NCBI RefSeq assembly: GCF_000381065.1
Contig: NZ_KB905840.1
Span: 62,001-126,000, forward strand
Length of the DNA stretch: 64,000 nucleotides
DNA from: Propionispira raffinosivorans DSM 20765
GTDB taxonomy: Bacteria > Bacillota > Negativicutes > Selenomonadales > Selenomonadaceae
Reading direction: 5' to 3'
Below the pieces are notes generated by a model. It was not told the origin of the DNA and searched no databases. It was given only the letters and a program-made list of their open reading frames with translations. A program made the translations under genes and the position numbers. This document shows positions 33,693-44,061 of the stretch, in pieces (position 1 is the stretch's first letter; each line of letters opens with the position of its first letter).

Positions 33693-35693
33693 ATGAAGAG
33701 TCTGCGTATGCAGTTATTAGTGCCAATCATTAGTACGATTGCGATAATTTTACTTTGTGTAATGGCTATTTCGTACTGGAAGACATCAAGTATCCTTCAG
33801 ACAAATTTGGTAGAACGGTTTCAAATTCAAACACAAGAACTGGCCAATGCTTTTGATATCAGGATGCAGCGCGAAAAACTCGTTATGGATTCGTTCGGGA
33901 AACAGGGAACGTTTCAATTTTCGCAGTTACAGGCGGATCGTCAGCTGCAATTTTCTTTTTTGAAACGTATGCATGATGATTATTCGCAGTGGAATCCGGT
34001 TAGTTTTTTACCTGATTTGTCAGGTAAAGATGTAGCGACTAGCGCCGGCAAACTGGTGGATGCCTCTAGTTTAGCGTATGTAAAGAGAATTCCTGAAGGT
34101 AAAACTTTTATGGATAATCCGATTGTTTCGGTAACGACTGGTAAAACGATTGTGGTAGGCGTAGCACCGGTATCAGTCAATAACAAAGTTATTGGTGCAG
34201 TGGTTGGCGGAATTCCTCTTGAGGAATTCACAAAAGGCTTTAGTGAAACCAAAATTGGTCAGGCTGGATATAGTATCTTAGCAGCTCCTGATGGTATGAT
34301 TGTGAGCCATCCCAATTCGGATCTTATTATGAAGAGTAACATCAAGGACTTAGGCAATGAACAATTATCCCAAGCGATAGAGACAATCAAACAAGGTAAC
34401 AAAGGCTTTATGATTACACAGATTGATGGCGTTGAATCTATTGTGGCTTTTGTTCCGACACAAGATAAATGGGGTGTCTTTACCATTGCTCCGACTGCTC
34501 AGGAATTTGCGCCAGTAAGACAACTTATGTGGTGGTTTTTGGCATTGTTTTTGATTGGGTTGGCTTTGGCCGGATTTATTGTTAATTTAATTGCAAGCCG
34601 TATTGTACGTCCAATTAAGGAAATGTCACAATATGCAAGTGCCATTGCTCAAGGTGATTTAACAAAATCTACACTTGAAACAACGGATCATTCTCATTAT
34701 GAATCGAAAAATGAAGTTGGTGTTTTACATTCAGCGATGCTTCAAATGCGCGAAAAATTATGGACTTTGATTACACAGGTCAGCGATTCAGCGAGCCATA
34801 CAGCAGCGTCTTCACTACAACTAAAAGAGAGTGCGAATCAGTCAGCTCAAACGGCAACACAGGTTGCTGAGGCGGTCGTAAAAGTAGCGACAGAAACAAT
34901 GAATGGACAAAAAAGTATGGGGAAAGTCCATTCTACGTTTGATGGCTTTATGAAAGAATTAAATACGATGAAGAGTAATACAGAAGATGTCAATAATTCG
35001 GCAAATCTTGCTGTGGAACGTACGATTCAAGGGACCAAAACAGCGCAGGCAGCTCGAATTCAGATGGAAAATATCAATACAAGTACGAAAAATGTTAGTG
35101 CAACGGTTGTTAAATTGTCAGAAGGAACTACGCAAATCAGTGAAATTGTTAATATGATTTCAGGGATTGCTGCCCAGACAAATTTATTGGCGTTGAATGC
35201 GGCGATTGAAGCAGCGCGAGCTGGTGAACAGGGGCGTGGTTTTGCTGTGGTCGCTGATGAAGTTCGGAAACTGGCGGAACAGTCTCATAACTCAGCTAGT
35301 CAAATTATCAGCTTGATTGAAGAAATCAAACAGTATGTAAGTAATGCTGTTTCGGCTGTCGACAAATCGTCGAACGATGTAGCAGCGGGAATGAAAAATG
35401 TTAATGAGGCCGAAATACATTTTCTGGAGATATCAGATTTAATAAAAAGTGTTAAGGAAAAAGCATCACAAGTTTTGCTGCAAACCGATACATTATCGAA
35501 TAATGGTCATACCGTGGAAGATGCTTCGACGGAAATCAATCATTCAATGAATGAAACTGCAGCACATACGCAAACCGTTTCAGCGGCAACGGAAGAACAA
35601 TCCGCATCGATGCAGCAGATTGCTGCATCAAGTGATGATTTGGCACGTGCAGCAACGGAACTAAAAACGGTTTTGAATCAATTCCGCATTTAG
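33693..35693 (+). CDS. Methyl-accepting chemotaxis protein with periplasmic dCACHE sensor
   Basis: This 666-residue chemoreceptor has helix 1 at residues about 8-29 and a long periplasmic double-CACHE-type ligand domain (about 35-275, with [19 protein letters not shown] and [16 protein letters not shown]). Helix 2 lies near 277-300, followed by HAMP ([20 protein letters not shown]) and a cytoplasmic signalling domain. The hairpin tip is [20 protein letters not shown]. It feeds CheA/CheW and implies flagellar motility. The ligand is likely an amino or organic acid, but unknown. The ATG follows GGGAGGCG. A terminator follows at 35717. Confidence 0.93.
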   Translation: MKSLRMQLLVPIISTIAIILLCVMAISYWKTSSILQTNLVERFQIQTQELANAFDIRMQREKLVMDSFGKQGTFQFSQLQADRQLQFSFLKRMHDDYSQWNPVSFLPDLSGKDVATSAGKLVDASSLAYVKRIPEGKTFMDNPIVSVTTGKTIVVGVAPVSVNNKVIGAVVGGIPLEEFTKGFSETKIGQAGYSILAAPDGMIVSHPNSDLIMKSNIKDLGNEQLSQAIETIKQGNKGFMITQIDGVESIVAFVPTQDKWGVFTIAPTAQEFAPVRQLMWWFLALFLIGLALAGFIVNLIASRIVRPIKEMSQYASAIAQGDLTKSTLETTDHSHYESKNEVGVLHSAMLQMREKLWTLITQVSDSASHTAASSLQLKESANQSAQTATQVAEAVVKVATETMNGQKSMGKVHSTFDGFMKELNTMKSNTEDVNNSANLAVERTIQGTKTAQAARIQMENINTSTKNVSATVVKLSEGTTQISEIVNMISGIAAQTNLLALNAAIEAARAGEQGRGFAVVADEVRKLAEQSHNSASQIISLIEEIKQYVSNAVSAVDKSSNDVAAGMKNVNEAEIHFLEISDLIKSVKEKASQVLLQTDTLSNNGHTVEDASTEINHSMNETAAHTQTVSAATEEQSASMQQIAASSDDLARAATELKTVLNQFRI

Positions 35694-35716
35694 TTAAACT
35701 ATAATACTGAAACAAT

Positions 35717-35764
35717 AAAAAGAGACATGCATCCGAATTAATGGCGGAGCATGTCTCTTTTATA
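35717..35764. terminator. Bidirectional Rho-independent terminator
   Basis: AAAAGAGACATGC(ATC)CG pairs with CGG(A)GCATGTCTCTTTT between the convergent chemoreceptor and lctD-like genes. Confidence 0.88.
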
Positions 35765-35780
35765 TTGGTAAATTTAAAAC

Positions 35781-37184
35781 TTAGTCTTCACAAACTTTAT
35801 GTGGATTTAAGATGTTATTTGGGTCAAATACATGTTTGATTCCTTGCATCAGACCAATAATTTCAGGCTGGATGGATTCATTGAGGTAAGATTTTTTCGC
35901 AAAACCAATGCCGTGTTCACCGGATACTTGACCGTCAAGTTCATGAGCTTTTGCATACATTTTTTCCATGGTGAGGCTTAAACGTTCTTGCCAAATTGTA
36001 TCACTTAAATCATCTTTTAAGATATAGGCATGGAGATTACCATCACCGGCATGTCCAAAACTTTTGATACGCAGCCCAATTTCTTTTTGCAAAGAATGTG
36101 TGTATTCAACAAAAGCATTGATACGATTTCGTGGTACAACGATATCCACTTCATCCATATATGTAGTTGATCCTTTGATTGCCTCTAAAAAGGAACCTCT
36201 GGCTTTCCAAATGGATTCATTGCGTTCATCTGTATCGGCAATCAATATATCAAGGGCACCTTGCTCCAGACAGATTTTAGCAACACTATCATAAGTGTTT
36301 TCAATTTCTTCTGTCGAATTTCCATCGAATTTTAATAATAAGTAAGCATCAGATTGGTTGTCGGGAAATTTTTTGCCTAAATATTCTTCTGAATCCATAA
36401 TGACTTCTCGTTCCATGAATTCAATTGCGGTTGGGATAGCTCGTGATTTAATAATGAGTGGTGCAGTGCCAATTGCTTGTGACAATGTTGGAAATGGTAT
36501 GAGCAGACTGATGGTTTTTTTCGGTAACGGCAGAAGCTTTAAAATAGCTTTTGTGACAATGCCAAGAGTTCCTTCTGAACCTACCATCAAATCTTTCATG
36601 GCATAACCCGAACTGTTTTTTACAATTTTACCACCAAAATCAACAATTTCACCAGTCGGTAAAATCACTTCCAAACCCCGGACAAAATCACGGGTCACTC
36701 CATATTTTACGGCACGCATACCCCCGGCATTCGTGCTTATATTACCCCCAATCGTCGCCGATTTTTCGCCTGGATCTGGTGGATAGAAAAGACCTTTTGG
36801 TTCAACATAGGCAGCGAGATCCATCAGTAAAACGCCTGGTTCTAAGGTAAGTGTCAGATTTTCTTCATCTAATTCAAGGAAATGATTCATCAGGGTTGTA
36901 TCAATCATAATACCATGTTCGATTGCTACAGAAGCACCAACAAGTCCTGTTCCAGCACCGCGGGGCGTCACGGCAATTTTTTTTTGATTGGCATATTTCA
37001 AGATTTGAGAAGCCTCTTGGGCAGAACGGATTTTCACGACTACATCGGGATAAGATTCAGTCCCGCTAAGCTCATCATGACTAAATTCTTCATTAATTTG
37101 CGTGTCGTATAAAATGCGTTCATTATCGGCGATTATTGATTCGAGAACTTTTAAATCAGCTTGGTCAATCCGTTTGTATATCAT
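35781..37184 (-). CDS. lctD: FAD-linked lactate dehydrogenase of the bifurcating Etf complex
   Basis: This 467-residue FAD-binding protein is of the GlcD/D-lactate dehydrogenase family. The PCMH FAD domain has [20 protein letters not shown] and [20 protein letters not shown]; the C-terminal domain has [10 protein letters not shown] and [11 protein letters not shown]. It lies directly after genes for both Etf subunits, with a 4-base overlap, and the order EtfB-EtfA-dehydrogenase is that of lctBCD in Acetobacterium woodii. There the complex oxidises lactate with NAD+ while consuming reduced ferredoxin. Glycolate or another 2-hydroxyacid remains possible. Confidence 0.88.
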   Translation of the reverse strand: MIYKRIDQADLKVLESIIADNERILYDTQINEEFSHDELSGTESYPDVVVKIRSAQEASQILKYANQKKIAVTPRGAGTGLVGASVAIEHGIMIDTTLMNHFLELDEENLTLTLEPGVLLMDLAAYVEPKGLFYPPDPGEKSATIGGNISTNAGGMRAVKYGVTRDFVRGLEVILPTGEIVDFGGKIVKNSSGYAMKDLMVGSEGTLGIVTKAILKLLPLPKKTISLLIPFPTLSQAIGTAPLIIKSRAIPTAIEFMEREVIMDSEEYLGKKFPDNQSDAYLLLKFDGNSTEEIENTYDSVAKICLEQGALDILIADTDERNESIWKARGSFLEAIKGSTTYMDEVDIVVPRNRINAFVEYTHSLQKEIGLRIKSFGHAGDGNLHAYILKDDLSDTIWQERLSLTMEKMYAKAHELDGQVSGEHGIGFAKKSYLNESIQPEIIGLMQGIKHVFDPNNILNPHKVCED

Positions 37185-38377
37185 GCGGAGACCCCCTTGG
37201 CAATTTTTATTTTTTCAATCAGTTTTGGAATAATGTCGTAAATATCACCGACGAGTCCATAATTAGCAACATGGAATATATTTGCTTTTGGATCTTTGTT
37301 AATGGACATGATCACATCAGAATGGTTCATTCCAGCCACAAATTGAACGGACCCGGATACCCCACAGGTAATGATGAGTTTTGGTCTAACCGTACGTCCA
37401 CTGAGACCGACCTGGTGCTTAGCATCAAGCCAACCAGCTTCTGTAATGGGTCGAGTTGAGGCAACTTGCCCCCCTAACAGGTCGGCAAGTTCTTGCAGCA
37501 TTTCTAGATCAGCTTGCTTTTTGACACCACGACCAGCCACAATGAGTACTTCAGCAGAATCAATAAACTTTTCTTTTTCTTTAGGAACAACATTTAAGAC
37601 TTGGACATTACAGCGTAATTTTGCTTCATTGATATGACAAGCAATAATTTCACCAGTTTCGATGGGTTCTCTTTTTGGTATATTCATAACCTTATATCGT
37701 ACTGTAGCAATTTGCGGACGATGATTTGGCGTAAGAATCTGTGCCATGATATTGCCACCAAACGCTGGTCTGATTTGAACTAAATCGGTGTTTTCACTCA
37801 TTTCCAGTACTGTGCAGTCAGCGGTTAATCCTGTGCCAAAGCGGGCGGCAATTCGTGGGGCTAGCTGCCTTCCGATTGTTGTTGCGCCAACTAAAATCGC
37901 TGCTGGCTTAATGTGTTGGATAAAATCTTCAAATGCAGCGGCGTAAGGTTCAATTTTAAAATGTTCCAGACTCGGTGTATCGTAGATATAAGCCTTATCA
38001 ACGCCGTAATGTAAAAGTTCATGGCTTTTTGTGGTGATATTGCTGCCGATAAAAAGTGCATATACCGGTTGGTTAATTTTATCAGCCAGTTCACGGGCTT
38101 TGCCTAGTAATTCATAAGTTACCGGGTGGATTACACCATCAACATGGTCCACATATACCGCAACGCCCTGCCACTGGGTTTTATCTATTCCTTTTACCGC
38201 ATCGGCTGCATATTCAATGGCACCTAGTGGTCCTTTTTTTACACAAATCTGACACATTTTACAGGCTGCATTTATGTTTACTTGTCCGTTTTGTTCTTCC
38301 AGTGCTCCAAAGGGGCAGAGGCCTAACAGTTCTTTGATATTGTCAATTTTTTCTTGATGAACAATAAGTTTTGCCAT
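37181..38377 (-). CDS. lctC: Electron-transfer flavoprotein alpha subunit with N-terminal ferredoxin domain
   Basis: This 398-residue EtfA has an extra N-terminal domain: Cys21 in GLCPFGAL plus Cys39, Cys42 and Cys45 in ACKMCQIC, enough for one [4Fe-4S] cluster. The rest is EtfA, with a C-terminal FAD domain ([49 protein letters not shown]). The ferredoxin extension is typical of bifurcating/confurcating Etfs such as LctC and CarE. Its stop overlaps the dehydrogenase start. ATG 38377 is preceded by GGAGG. Confidence 0.9.
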   Translation of the reverse strand: MAKLIVHQEKIDNIKELLGLCPFGALEEQNGQVNINAACKMCQICVKKGPLGAIEYAADAVKGIDKTQWQGVAVYVDHVDGVIHPVTYELLGKARELADKINQPVYALFIGSNITTKSHELLHYGVDKAYIYDTPSLEHFKIEPYAAAFEDFIQHIKPAAILVGATTIGRQLAPRIAARFGTGLTADCTVLEMSENTDLVQIRPAFGGNIMAQILTPNHRPQIATVRYKVMNIPKREPIETGEIIACHINEAKLRCNVQVLNVVPKEKEKFIDSAEVLIVAGRGVKKQADLEMLQELADLLGGQVASTRPITEAGWLDAKHQVGLSGRTVRPKLIITCGVSGSVQFVAGMNHSDVIMSINKDPKANIFHVANYGLVGDIYDIIPKLIEKIKIAKGVSA

Positions 38378-38426
38378 ACGTAAAACCTCCTGAATTTGTA
38401 GTTGCTATGTTAAATTGAGAATTTAT

Positions 38427-39218
38427 TTATTCCATAAATTTTAGTTCTTTAATTTTCTCAAACATTTTATCGGTAAGAACGAGACCTGAATTTTGCCAAA
38501 GTTCGCGATCTTTTGTTATGGTAGGTGGAAAGATCCGTTGCACTTGAGTCGGAGAACCGCTTAAACCATATCTTTTTTCATCTTGATCATCAAAATCAAG
38601 CAAAGAAAGCATTTGTATATTTTGATTTTTTGAAGCCATTTTTTTGATATAGGAGGGCAGTCTTGGTTGGAAAATATCTTTTTCGACGGTCAACAGGCAG
38701 GGGAAATCGACTTGTAAAGTTTCAACATGATGAGGCATGTCCATCTCTACGATAATTGAGGTTTCATTTACCGAAATGATTTTTACAACATTGCAGACAC
38801 TGGGAATTTTCAGATATTCGGAAATTTCCGGACCGACCTGTGCTGTATCGCCATCTGTTGTTTGCTTGCCGCAGATAATCAAATCAAATTTCCCGAATTT
38901 TGTAATTCCCTGCGACAGTGTATAACTTGTAGCTAAAACATCGGACCCACCGAATTTTCGATCTGAGACCAAAGCACCGTTATCTGCTCCCATCGCATAG
39001 GCTTCATAAATGATAGCTTGCGCTTGTGGAGGACCCATACTGATGACACTAACGGTGCCACCGTATTTTTCTTTTAGGCGCAGAGCAGTTTCTAAAGCAT
39101 AAAGATCATAAGGATTCATTTTACTATCAACACCGTTTCGGTTTAAAACACCGGTTGCCGGATCGATTTTTACTTCATTGGTTCCGGGAACTTGCTTAAT
39201 ACAAACTAAAATTTCCAT
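38427..39218 (-). CDS. lctB: Electron-transfer flavoprotein beta subunit
   Basis: This 263-residue EtfB has MEILVCIKQVPGTNEVKIDP at the start, SVISMGPPQAQAIIYEAYAM, then ICGKQTTDGDTAQVGPEISE, the conserved loop that in bifurcating Etfs sits by the bifurcating FAD. It is the promoter-proximal gene of lctBCD. ATG 39218 is chosen (9 bases from AGGAGG) over ATG 39224, which lies too close to the ribosome site. Transcription comes from a strong promoter at 39380-39408 with a PdhR/LldR-like operator just downstream. Confidence 0.9.
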   Translation of the reverse strand: MEILVCIKQVPGTNEVKIDPATGVLNRNGVDSKMNPYDLYALETALRLKEKYGGTVSVISMGPPQAQAIIYEAYAMGADNGALVSDRKFGGSDVLATSYTLSQGITKFGKFDLIICGKQTTDGDTAQVGPEISEYLKIPSVCNVVKIISVNETSIIVEMDMPHHVETLQVDFPCLLTVEKDIFQPRLPSYIKKMASKNQNIQMLSLLDFDDQDEKRYGLSGSPTQVQRIFPPTITKDRELWQNSGLVLTDKMFEKIKELKFME

Positions 39219-39351
39219 ATGCATTCTCCTCCTGGTTTGGTGTAGCCGTTTAAAATATAAGTAGGTGTGTTACACATAAGTAATATTTATTCAAAATACT
39301 TTTAATATTTCAAATATTTATAATAAGACAAAACAATTAAAAACAATCTAT

Positions 39352-39408
39352 AAATTGGTCACACCAATTTTATATTCCCAGTATAGTGCTTCTTTAAAAC
39401 CCTGTCAA
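39352..39408 (-). promoter_or_regulatory. lctBCD promoter with LldR/PdhR-type operator
   Basis: On the minus strand, TTGACA (39408-39403) and TATACT (39385-39380) are 17 bases apart. Just after the expected start site lies the perfect palindrome AAATTGGT-CAC-ACCAATTT (39352-39370). This matches the AATTGGT-N3-ACCAATT operator of FadR-subfamily GntR regulators such as LldR and PdhR. No such regulator gene is in the window. Confidence 0.8.
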
Positions 39409-39675
39409 TAACTAAATGGCATAAAAAAGTATGTGAATTATTTACTATATTTATAGTATGTGAATAAAATATCTTTCTTCAAATTTATCCTGTAAATACA
39501 GGTATTGAATTAAATATTATTAGTTTTTAAATGCGCATGATCGGATAAATTATTTTCAGGTTTACAAAGTTAATGATTGTTTGTAGAATAGATGAAGATA
39601 AGAACTTATGAAAACATTGAAATAATAATTCGTGTAATTTTACGTCAAGTATTGATAAAAAGGAGTGACACTGCT

Positions 39676-40539
39676 ATGAAGTTAATTAATTTTAAACTAG
39701 ATGAAGAAATTCGTTTAGGCATTAAGGTAGAGTCTGGAATTATCGATGTTACAAGTTCTGTTGATGATACTTTATTTGCCGCACCGACTACAATGGAACA
39801 GGTAATAGTAAGCGGGCAAGCAGGGTTGTCACAGTTAACACAATTGATGAAGCAAAAAGTTCGAATTCTTAGCGAAGAACATTTGATTTATGCACCTTGT
39901 CTGATAAAGCCTGAGAAAATTCTTTGTGTTGGCTTGAATTATGTAAGCCATGCGGCTGAATCTAAAATAGATATTCCAGTAGAACCTATCTTATTTAGTA
40001 AATTCAATAATGCATTAGCAGCACATCGACAAATCATAACCCTTCCTAAAGTGGCGCAAAAATTTGATTATGAAGCTGAACTTGTTATTGTGATTGGCAA
40101 AGAAGCTTCAAATGTTTCAAAGGAAGAAGCTTTATCCTATGTTTTCGGGTATACGACAGGGAACGATTTAAGTGCAAGGGATTTGCAATTTCGTTCAGGT
40201 CAATGGTTATTAGGAAAAACATGTGATTATTTTGCTCCCATCGGCCCTTACTTAATAACCGCCGACGGCTTAAATCCAAATAATCTCAATATTACATGTG
40301 AAGTAAATGGAGTCGTGCGTCAGGCTGCTAATACACGTGATATGATTTTTGATTGTGCAACGATTATCAGTTATGCATCACAATATATGACATTACAGCC
40401 CGGTGATATTATTTTTACTGGGACACCAAGCGGCGTGATATTGGGGTATCCAGAAGCAGAACAAAAATGGCTAAGAGCTGGCGATGAAATCAAAGTTTCG
40501 ATTGAACGGATTGGAACGTTGCAAAATGTATTAGCTTAA
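39676..40539 (+). CDS. Fumarylacetoacetate hydrolase family protein
   Basis: This 287-residue member of the FAH fold includes hydrolases, decarboxylases and oxaloacetate tautomerases. The core is intact: KILCVGLNYVSHAAES, FDYEAELVIVIGKEASNVS with metal-binding Glu residues, TGNDLSARDLQF, and GDIIFTGTPSGVILGY. The start is ATG 39676 after AAGGAGTGA; the upstream in-frame extension has no ribosome site. It is divergent from lctBCD, so a link to hydroxyacid metabolism is possible but unproven. The substrate is unknown. Confidence 0.87.
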   Translation: MKLINFKLDEEIRLGIKVESGIIDVTSSVDDTLFAAPTTMEQVIVSGQAGLSQLTQLMKQKVRILSEEHLIYAPCLIKPEKILCVGLNYVSHAAESKIDIPVEPILFSKFNNALAAHRQIITLPKVAQKFDYEAELVIVIGKEASNVSKEEALSYVFGYTTGNDLSARDLQFRSGQWLLGKTCDYFAPIGPYLITADGLNPNNLNITCEVNGVVRQAANTRDMIFDCATIISYASQYMTLQPGDIIFTGTPSGVILGYPEAEQKWLRAGDEIKVSIERIGTLQNVLA

Positions 40540-40559
40540 GTAATACGGTGTAGGTTTAA

Positions 40560-40588
40560 AAGAGAGGCACTTCAGTGCTTCTTTTTTG
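40560..40588 (+). terminator. Rho-independent terminator
   Basis: GAGGCACT / AGTGCTTC hairpin followed by TTTTTT after the FAH-family gene. Confidence 0.75.
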
Positions 40589-40722
40589 CTCACAAAGATC
40601 TTGCACTCAGTATGCTATAAAAATATTTCTGAATTTTTGATTAAATTAAAGGGTTTTGGTTCTTATATGGGAATATAATTCAGTAACAAAGAAAATTGAT
40701 AATTGAAAGGAGTCTGGCTGTT

Positions 40723-41181
40723 ATGGATTTACATGTAAGAATTACTGAGGGCTCGAATGATGATTTTATCAGGTTGGTTAGACTATTAGACGAAGAATGT
40801 CTTGAAATGATTGATAATGATAAACTGCAGCATAAACAATTCAAGCAAGCCGATGATGACAGTACAACAGTTGTTGTGGTCTATGACGGAATGACACCCA
40901 TTGCTTGTGGAAGTTTTAGGAATTATAGTGAGGATACGGTTGAAATGAAGCGGGTCTTTGTCCGAAAAGTATATCGAAATAAAGGGTTAGCGACGAAAGT
41001 GATGCATAATTTAGAGAAACTTGCTTTGGCGCAGGGGCGTGCCTATGCTATTTTGGAAACAGGCGGGAAGATTCAAGCAACCATTGACTTATATAAGCAT
41101 CTACAGTATGATACAATACATAATTATGGACCATACGAAACGGATATGAATTGTATTTGCATGAAGAAAAAATTGGGATAA
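40723..41181 (+). CDS. GNAT family N-acetyltransferase
   Basis: This 152-residue GNAT-fold protein has the acetyl-CoA loop VFVRKVYRNKGLATKVM (R-x-x-G-x-A motif) and the following AILETGGKIQATIDLYKHL and YGPYETDMNCICMKKKL, typical of small-molecule acetyltransferases of the YitI/PaiA-like kind. The substrate is unknown. ATG 40723 follows AAAGGAG with about 9 bases of spacing. It stands alone, with a strong bidirectional terminator after it. Confidence 0.87.
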   Translation: MDLHVRITEGSNDDFIRLVRLLDEECLEMIDNDKLQHKQFKQADDDSTTVVVVYDGMTPIACGSFRNYSEDTVEMKRVFVRKVYRNKGLATKVMHNLEKLALAQGRAYAILETGGKIQATIDLYKHLQYDTIHNYGPYETDMNCICMKKKLG

Positions 41182-41230
41182 AAGCATTTTATAGTCGAGA
41201 GAGCATCGTTTTTTAAAGATGAACAGGGAT

Positions 41231-41289
41231 AAAAAGCAGCGACTTCAAGATAACGTTTGAAAATGTTATCTTGAGATCGCTGCTTTTTG
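41231..41289. terminator. Bidirectional Rho-independent terminator
   Basis: A very long hairpin: AAAAAGCAGCGA-CTTCAAGATAAC pairs with GTTATCTTGAGA-TCGCTGCTTTTT between convergent genes. Confidence 0.92.
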
Positions 41290-41296
41290 TATGAGT

Positions 41297-42511
41297 TTAA
41301 GAATGCGGCAGGGCATGTTCAAATTCAAGGCTCGCTTTTTTATATACATTATGGTGTACCCAAAGCCCATTTACAAATAAAAGGATACTAGTCATGAAAA
41401 ATACATAACGAATTCCCAAATGAGCGGCGATTTGTCCGCCAAAAACTGCACCAAAAAACATCCCCAGAAACTGGGCTGTTTGGTTATAACTAAAGATCCG
41501 TCCCGCAATATCAGATGAAATACTTTGTTTTAACATCGTATTGATAGATGGCAACAGGGCGCCGGTTGCAATGCCGACTAAAAAACGCAGTCCCATTAGC
41601 TGCCATTCATTGGATACAAAAGCTTGTGGAATAAATAAAAAGCTGGCAGCAAACAAAGCAATTAAAATGACTTTGTGGGCGCCGACTTTATCGGCTAATT
41701 TTCCAAGACGCGGTGCGACCAACATACTTGAAAGACCAGATGAGGCAAATACAAGACCGGAAATAAAGGCTAGATGAGCCGTATTTGGCGATAAAGTGCT
41801 AATGTAAATGGTGATGACCGGTTCAATCGAAAATAATGCCAGTTGTAAGGTAAATGTAGTAATAAACATAGCGAAAATAAGTTGTTTATCTGGTAGAGTA
41901 TGACAGATCTCACGAAAACTTAACAGTGGTTTTGTGGTGCGGGTAAAATTTTCTTGAACAAAAAAGAACGTAAGCAGAAAAGCTATTAATAAGAGTGACC
42001 CCATCGATAAAAACACAGCCCGGAAGCCGAACATTTCGACTAAGTAACCACCAATTAGCGGCCCTAACAAGGTACCGCCTACGGCTCCGGTTGAAAGTGT
42101 TCCAAGTGCCCACCCAGCTTTTTCTTTTGAAGCTTGCGTAGCAATTAATGTGATGGCTCCTGAGTTGAAACCGGAAATGGTACCCATCAACATTCGTAGA
42201 CCAACAAGCTGATAAACACTTTGGACAAATCCCATGGAAGCAAGAACAATTGACATTCCGAAGCTGGCTCGGAGCAGCATAGGTTTACGGCCATACTTGT
42301 CAGCAATCTTCCCCCAGAATGGTGAAAAGATCGAGGCAATTAAAGTGGTACTCCCAAAAGCAATTCCTGACCACATTTCAATATCGGCTAAGTTATGCAT
42401 ACCAAGCTTATCAATATATAAAGGCAATACCGGTGCGATTTGACTTAAAGCAGCTGAGGTAGCAAACGAGCCAAGCCAACAGATCCATAAATTCCGTTTC
42501 CAAATTTCCAT
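41297..42511 (-). CDS. MFS multidrug exporter (MdtG-like)
   Basis: This 404-residue, 12-helix transporter of the DHA1 drug:H+ antiporter group has PFWGKIADKYGRKPMLLRA (motif A), LRMLMGTISGFNSGAITLIA and TGAVGGTLLGPLIGGYLVE (motif C region). These resemble MdtG and LmrP. The start is ATG 42511 with AGGTG upstream; a GTG at 42520 is the alternative. It lies 9 bases after a TetR-type regulator in one operon, consistent with drug-inducible efflux. Confidence 0.87.
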   Translation of the reverse strand: MEIWKRNLWICWLGSFATSAALSQIAPVLPLYIDKLGMHNLADIEMWSGIAFGSTTLIASIFSPFWGKIADKYGRKPMLLRASFGMSIVLASMGFVQSVYQLVGLRMLMGTISGFNSGAITLIATQASKEKAGWALGTLSTGAVGGTLLGPLIGGYLVEMFGFRAVFLSMGSLLLIAFLLTFFFVQENFTRTTKPLLSFREICHTLPDKQLIFAMFITTFTLQLALFSIEPVITIYISTLSPNTAHLAFISGLVFASSGLSSMLVAPRLGKLADKVGAHKVILIALFAASFLFIPQAFVSNEWQLMGLRFLVGIATGALLPSINTMLKQSISSDIAGRIFSYNQTAQFLGMFFGAVFGGQIAAHLGIRYVFFMTSILLFVNGLWVHHNVYKKASLEFEHALPHS

Positions 42512-42520
42512 ATAATTCAC

Positions 42521-43108
42521 CTATTTCTTTGCTGGGGATGTGTGTTCAAGTATTTCAACGCCACTGATAAAGGTGTGGATCAGCTGTAAATAACTATCTT
42601 CACGTCCGGCTGGTTTAGTGAACCAGCCGGACGCTTCGAGCGAAACAAATCCGTGCATGATACTGCGCAAGCCGCGAACTGCATGGGTTAAATCATCGTC
42701 ATGAAGATCGTAATGAGATAAAACCGTTCGCAGGATGCCCATTAATTCTTTGGTTACTGCTTTGAAACGTGGGCTTTCTTTATATTCCCAAGCGGATGAC
42801 ATAATTGACTGATATTGTCCAGGATGATCGTGGGCAAACTGCCTATAGACAATAGCAATTTCCAAGATAGCATCTTTTTTTGATTTTCCGATAGCGGCAG
42901 CTGCCAGTTTTTCTTTTAACTGCATACTAGCGAAAATAACAAGTTCACAGCGTAATTCATCTAAGCTTTCGATATGATTATATAAAGAAGGCTTTTTTAT
43001 ACCGAAGTTTTCCGCAATGGCCGTTAATGTTACGGCATCAAAGCCTTTTTCATCAGCAATTGCCGCCGCCATTTCAATGATACGCTGTATATTTAATTTT
43101 AAACGCAT
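42521..43108 (-). CDS. TetR family regulator with WHG-type C-terminal domain
   Basis: This 195-residue repressor has the HTH FDAVTLTAIAENFGIKKPSL (residues 24-43) followed by YNHIESLDELRCEL. The C-terminal part (HPGQYQSIMSS, AVRGLRSIMHGFVSLEASGW) matches the WHG/TetR_C_33 group. It is the first gene of an operon with an MFS exporter. The promoter region holds inverted TTAGTT repeats. ATG 43108 has AAAGGATC at long spacing, so translation may be weak. Confidence 0.88.
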   Translation of the reverse strand: MRLKLNIQRIIEMAAAIADEKGFDAVTLTAIAENFGIKKPSLYNHIESLDELRCELVIFASMQLKEKLAAAAIGKSKKDAILEIAIVYRQFAHDHPGQYQSIMSSAWEYKESPRFKAVTKELMGILRTVLSHYDLHDDDLTHAVRGLRSIMHGFVSLEASGWFTKPAGREDSYLQLIHTFISGVEILEHTSPAKK

Positions 43109-43150
43109 AGTTATTTTAGATCCTTTCTAAGGGTTAATATATAATGTTTA

Positions 43151-43200
43151 CTAATAAACTAACTGATTATATATTAAAACTAATGGTGTTAGTTGTCAAG
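43151..43200 (-). promoter_or_regulatory. Promoter/operator of the TetR-MFS operon
   Basis: On the minus strand, TTGACA is followed 17 bases later by TAATAT. The spacer contains the inverted repeat AACTAA-N5-TTAGTT (43178-43194). A second repeat, CTAAT/ATTAG-like, lies closer to the gene. The operator role is inferred. Confidence 0.55.
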
Positions 43201-43304
43201 CCAATGTGAAAGGTTATAAGTATTTTGATATATGGTGAATTTTTGATGTTAAGGGAAAGCATGATATAATATAGTAGTATATTATATTGTAAAGGTCGGA
43301 TTTT

Positions 43305-43982
43305 ATGTCATCCAAAAAACGTTATTTTCTTTTTATTTGTGGCTTATTTTTTATGTCATTAGGAATTTGCCTGATTTTGAAAAGTTCATTAGGGACATCT
43401 CCAATATCTAGTATTCCATATATATTAAGTTTAAAGTATTCGCTGTCCTTGGGCGAATTTACATTTATTATAAACATGCTGTTTTTACTTATGCAGCTTT
43501 TGATTTTACAACAGAGTTTTCCTTACATTCAATTTTTACAAATACCTATGACTATTGTTTTTAGTTGTTTCATTGATTTTGTTATGTTTTTATTAAGTGG
43601 TTTCACTCCAGAGTTGTATTTTATGAAAATTTTTACGCTGACTTTAGGCTGTTTTGCTTTAGCCATGGGGGTTGCTTTACAAATTATTGGCGATGTTGTA
43701 ATGCTGGCAGGAGAAGGTCTGGTTTATGCTTTTATTACAAAGTGGAATCTTACGTTAGGCAAAACTAAAACTTTTTTTGATAGCAGTCTTGTTATTATTG
43801 CGGCAAGTATGTCCTTGTTTTATTTTAAAGAAATTCAGGGCATTCGAGAAGGTACTTTAATTTCTGCCCTGGTTGTTGGCACAATTGCCCGTTTTTATAT
43901 TAGTAAAATTAGTATTCCTGATGAGCATGGTCGACTTATTTTTAGTTTGTCATTTCATAAAAAAGAAAAATGCATAAAATAA
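43305..43982 (+). CDS. YczE/YyaS/YitT-like integral membrane protein
   Basis: This 225-residue protein has about five to six hydrophobic segments. FLFICGLFFMSLGICLILKS, followed by SSLGTSPISSIPYILSLKYS, is the conserved start of the YczE/YyaS family, whose members are membrane proteins of poorly defined function (some lie beside antibiotic-synthesis genes). GEGLVYAFITKWNLTLGKTK is a second family block. ATG 43305 follows AAAGGTCGG. It is monocistronic, with a strong terminator at 43991. No function is assigned. Confidence 0.75.
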   Translation: MSSKKRYFLFICGLFFMSLGICLILKSSLGTSPISSIPYILSLKYSLSLGEFTFIINMLFLLMQLLILQQSFPYIQFLQIPMTIVFSCFIDFVMFLLSGFTPELYFMKIFTLTLGCFALAMGVALQIIGDVVMLAGEGLVYAFITKWNLTLGKTKTFFDSSLVIIAASMSLFYFKEIQGIREGTLISALVVGTIARFYISKISIPDEHGRLIFSLSFHKKEKCIK

Positions 43983-43990
43983 ATTGTATC

Positions 43991-44048
43991 AAAACAGACA
44001 GCTGCCAGACACTTTTATTTAAGTTTCTGGCAACTGTCTGTTTTGATC
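43991..44048. terminator. Bidirectional Rho-independent terminator
   Basis: AAAACAGACAG-CTGCCAGA pairs with TCTGGCAA-CTGTCTGTTTT between the convergent YczE-like and AraC genes. Confidence 0.88.
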
Positions 44049-44061
44049 TTGGTAAATGATT

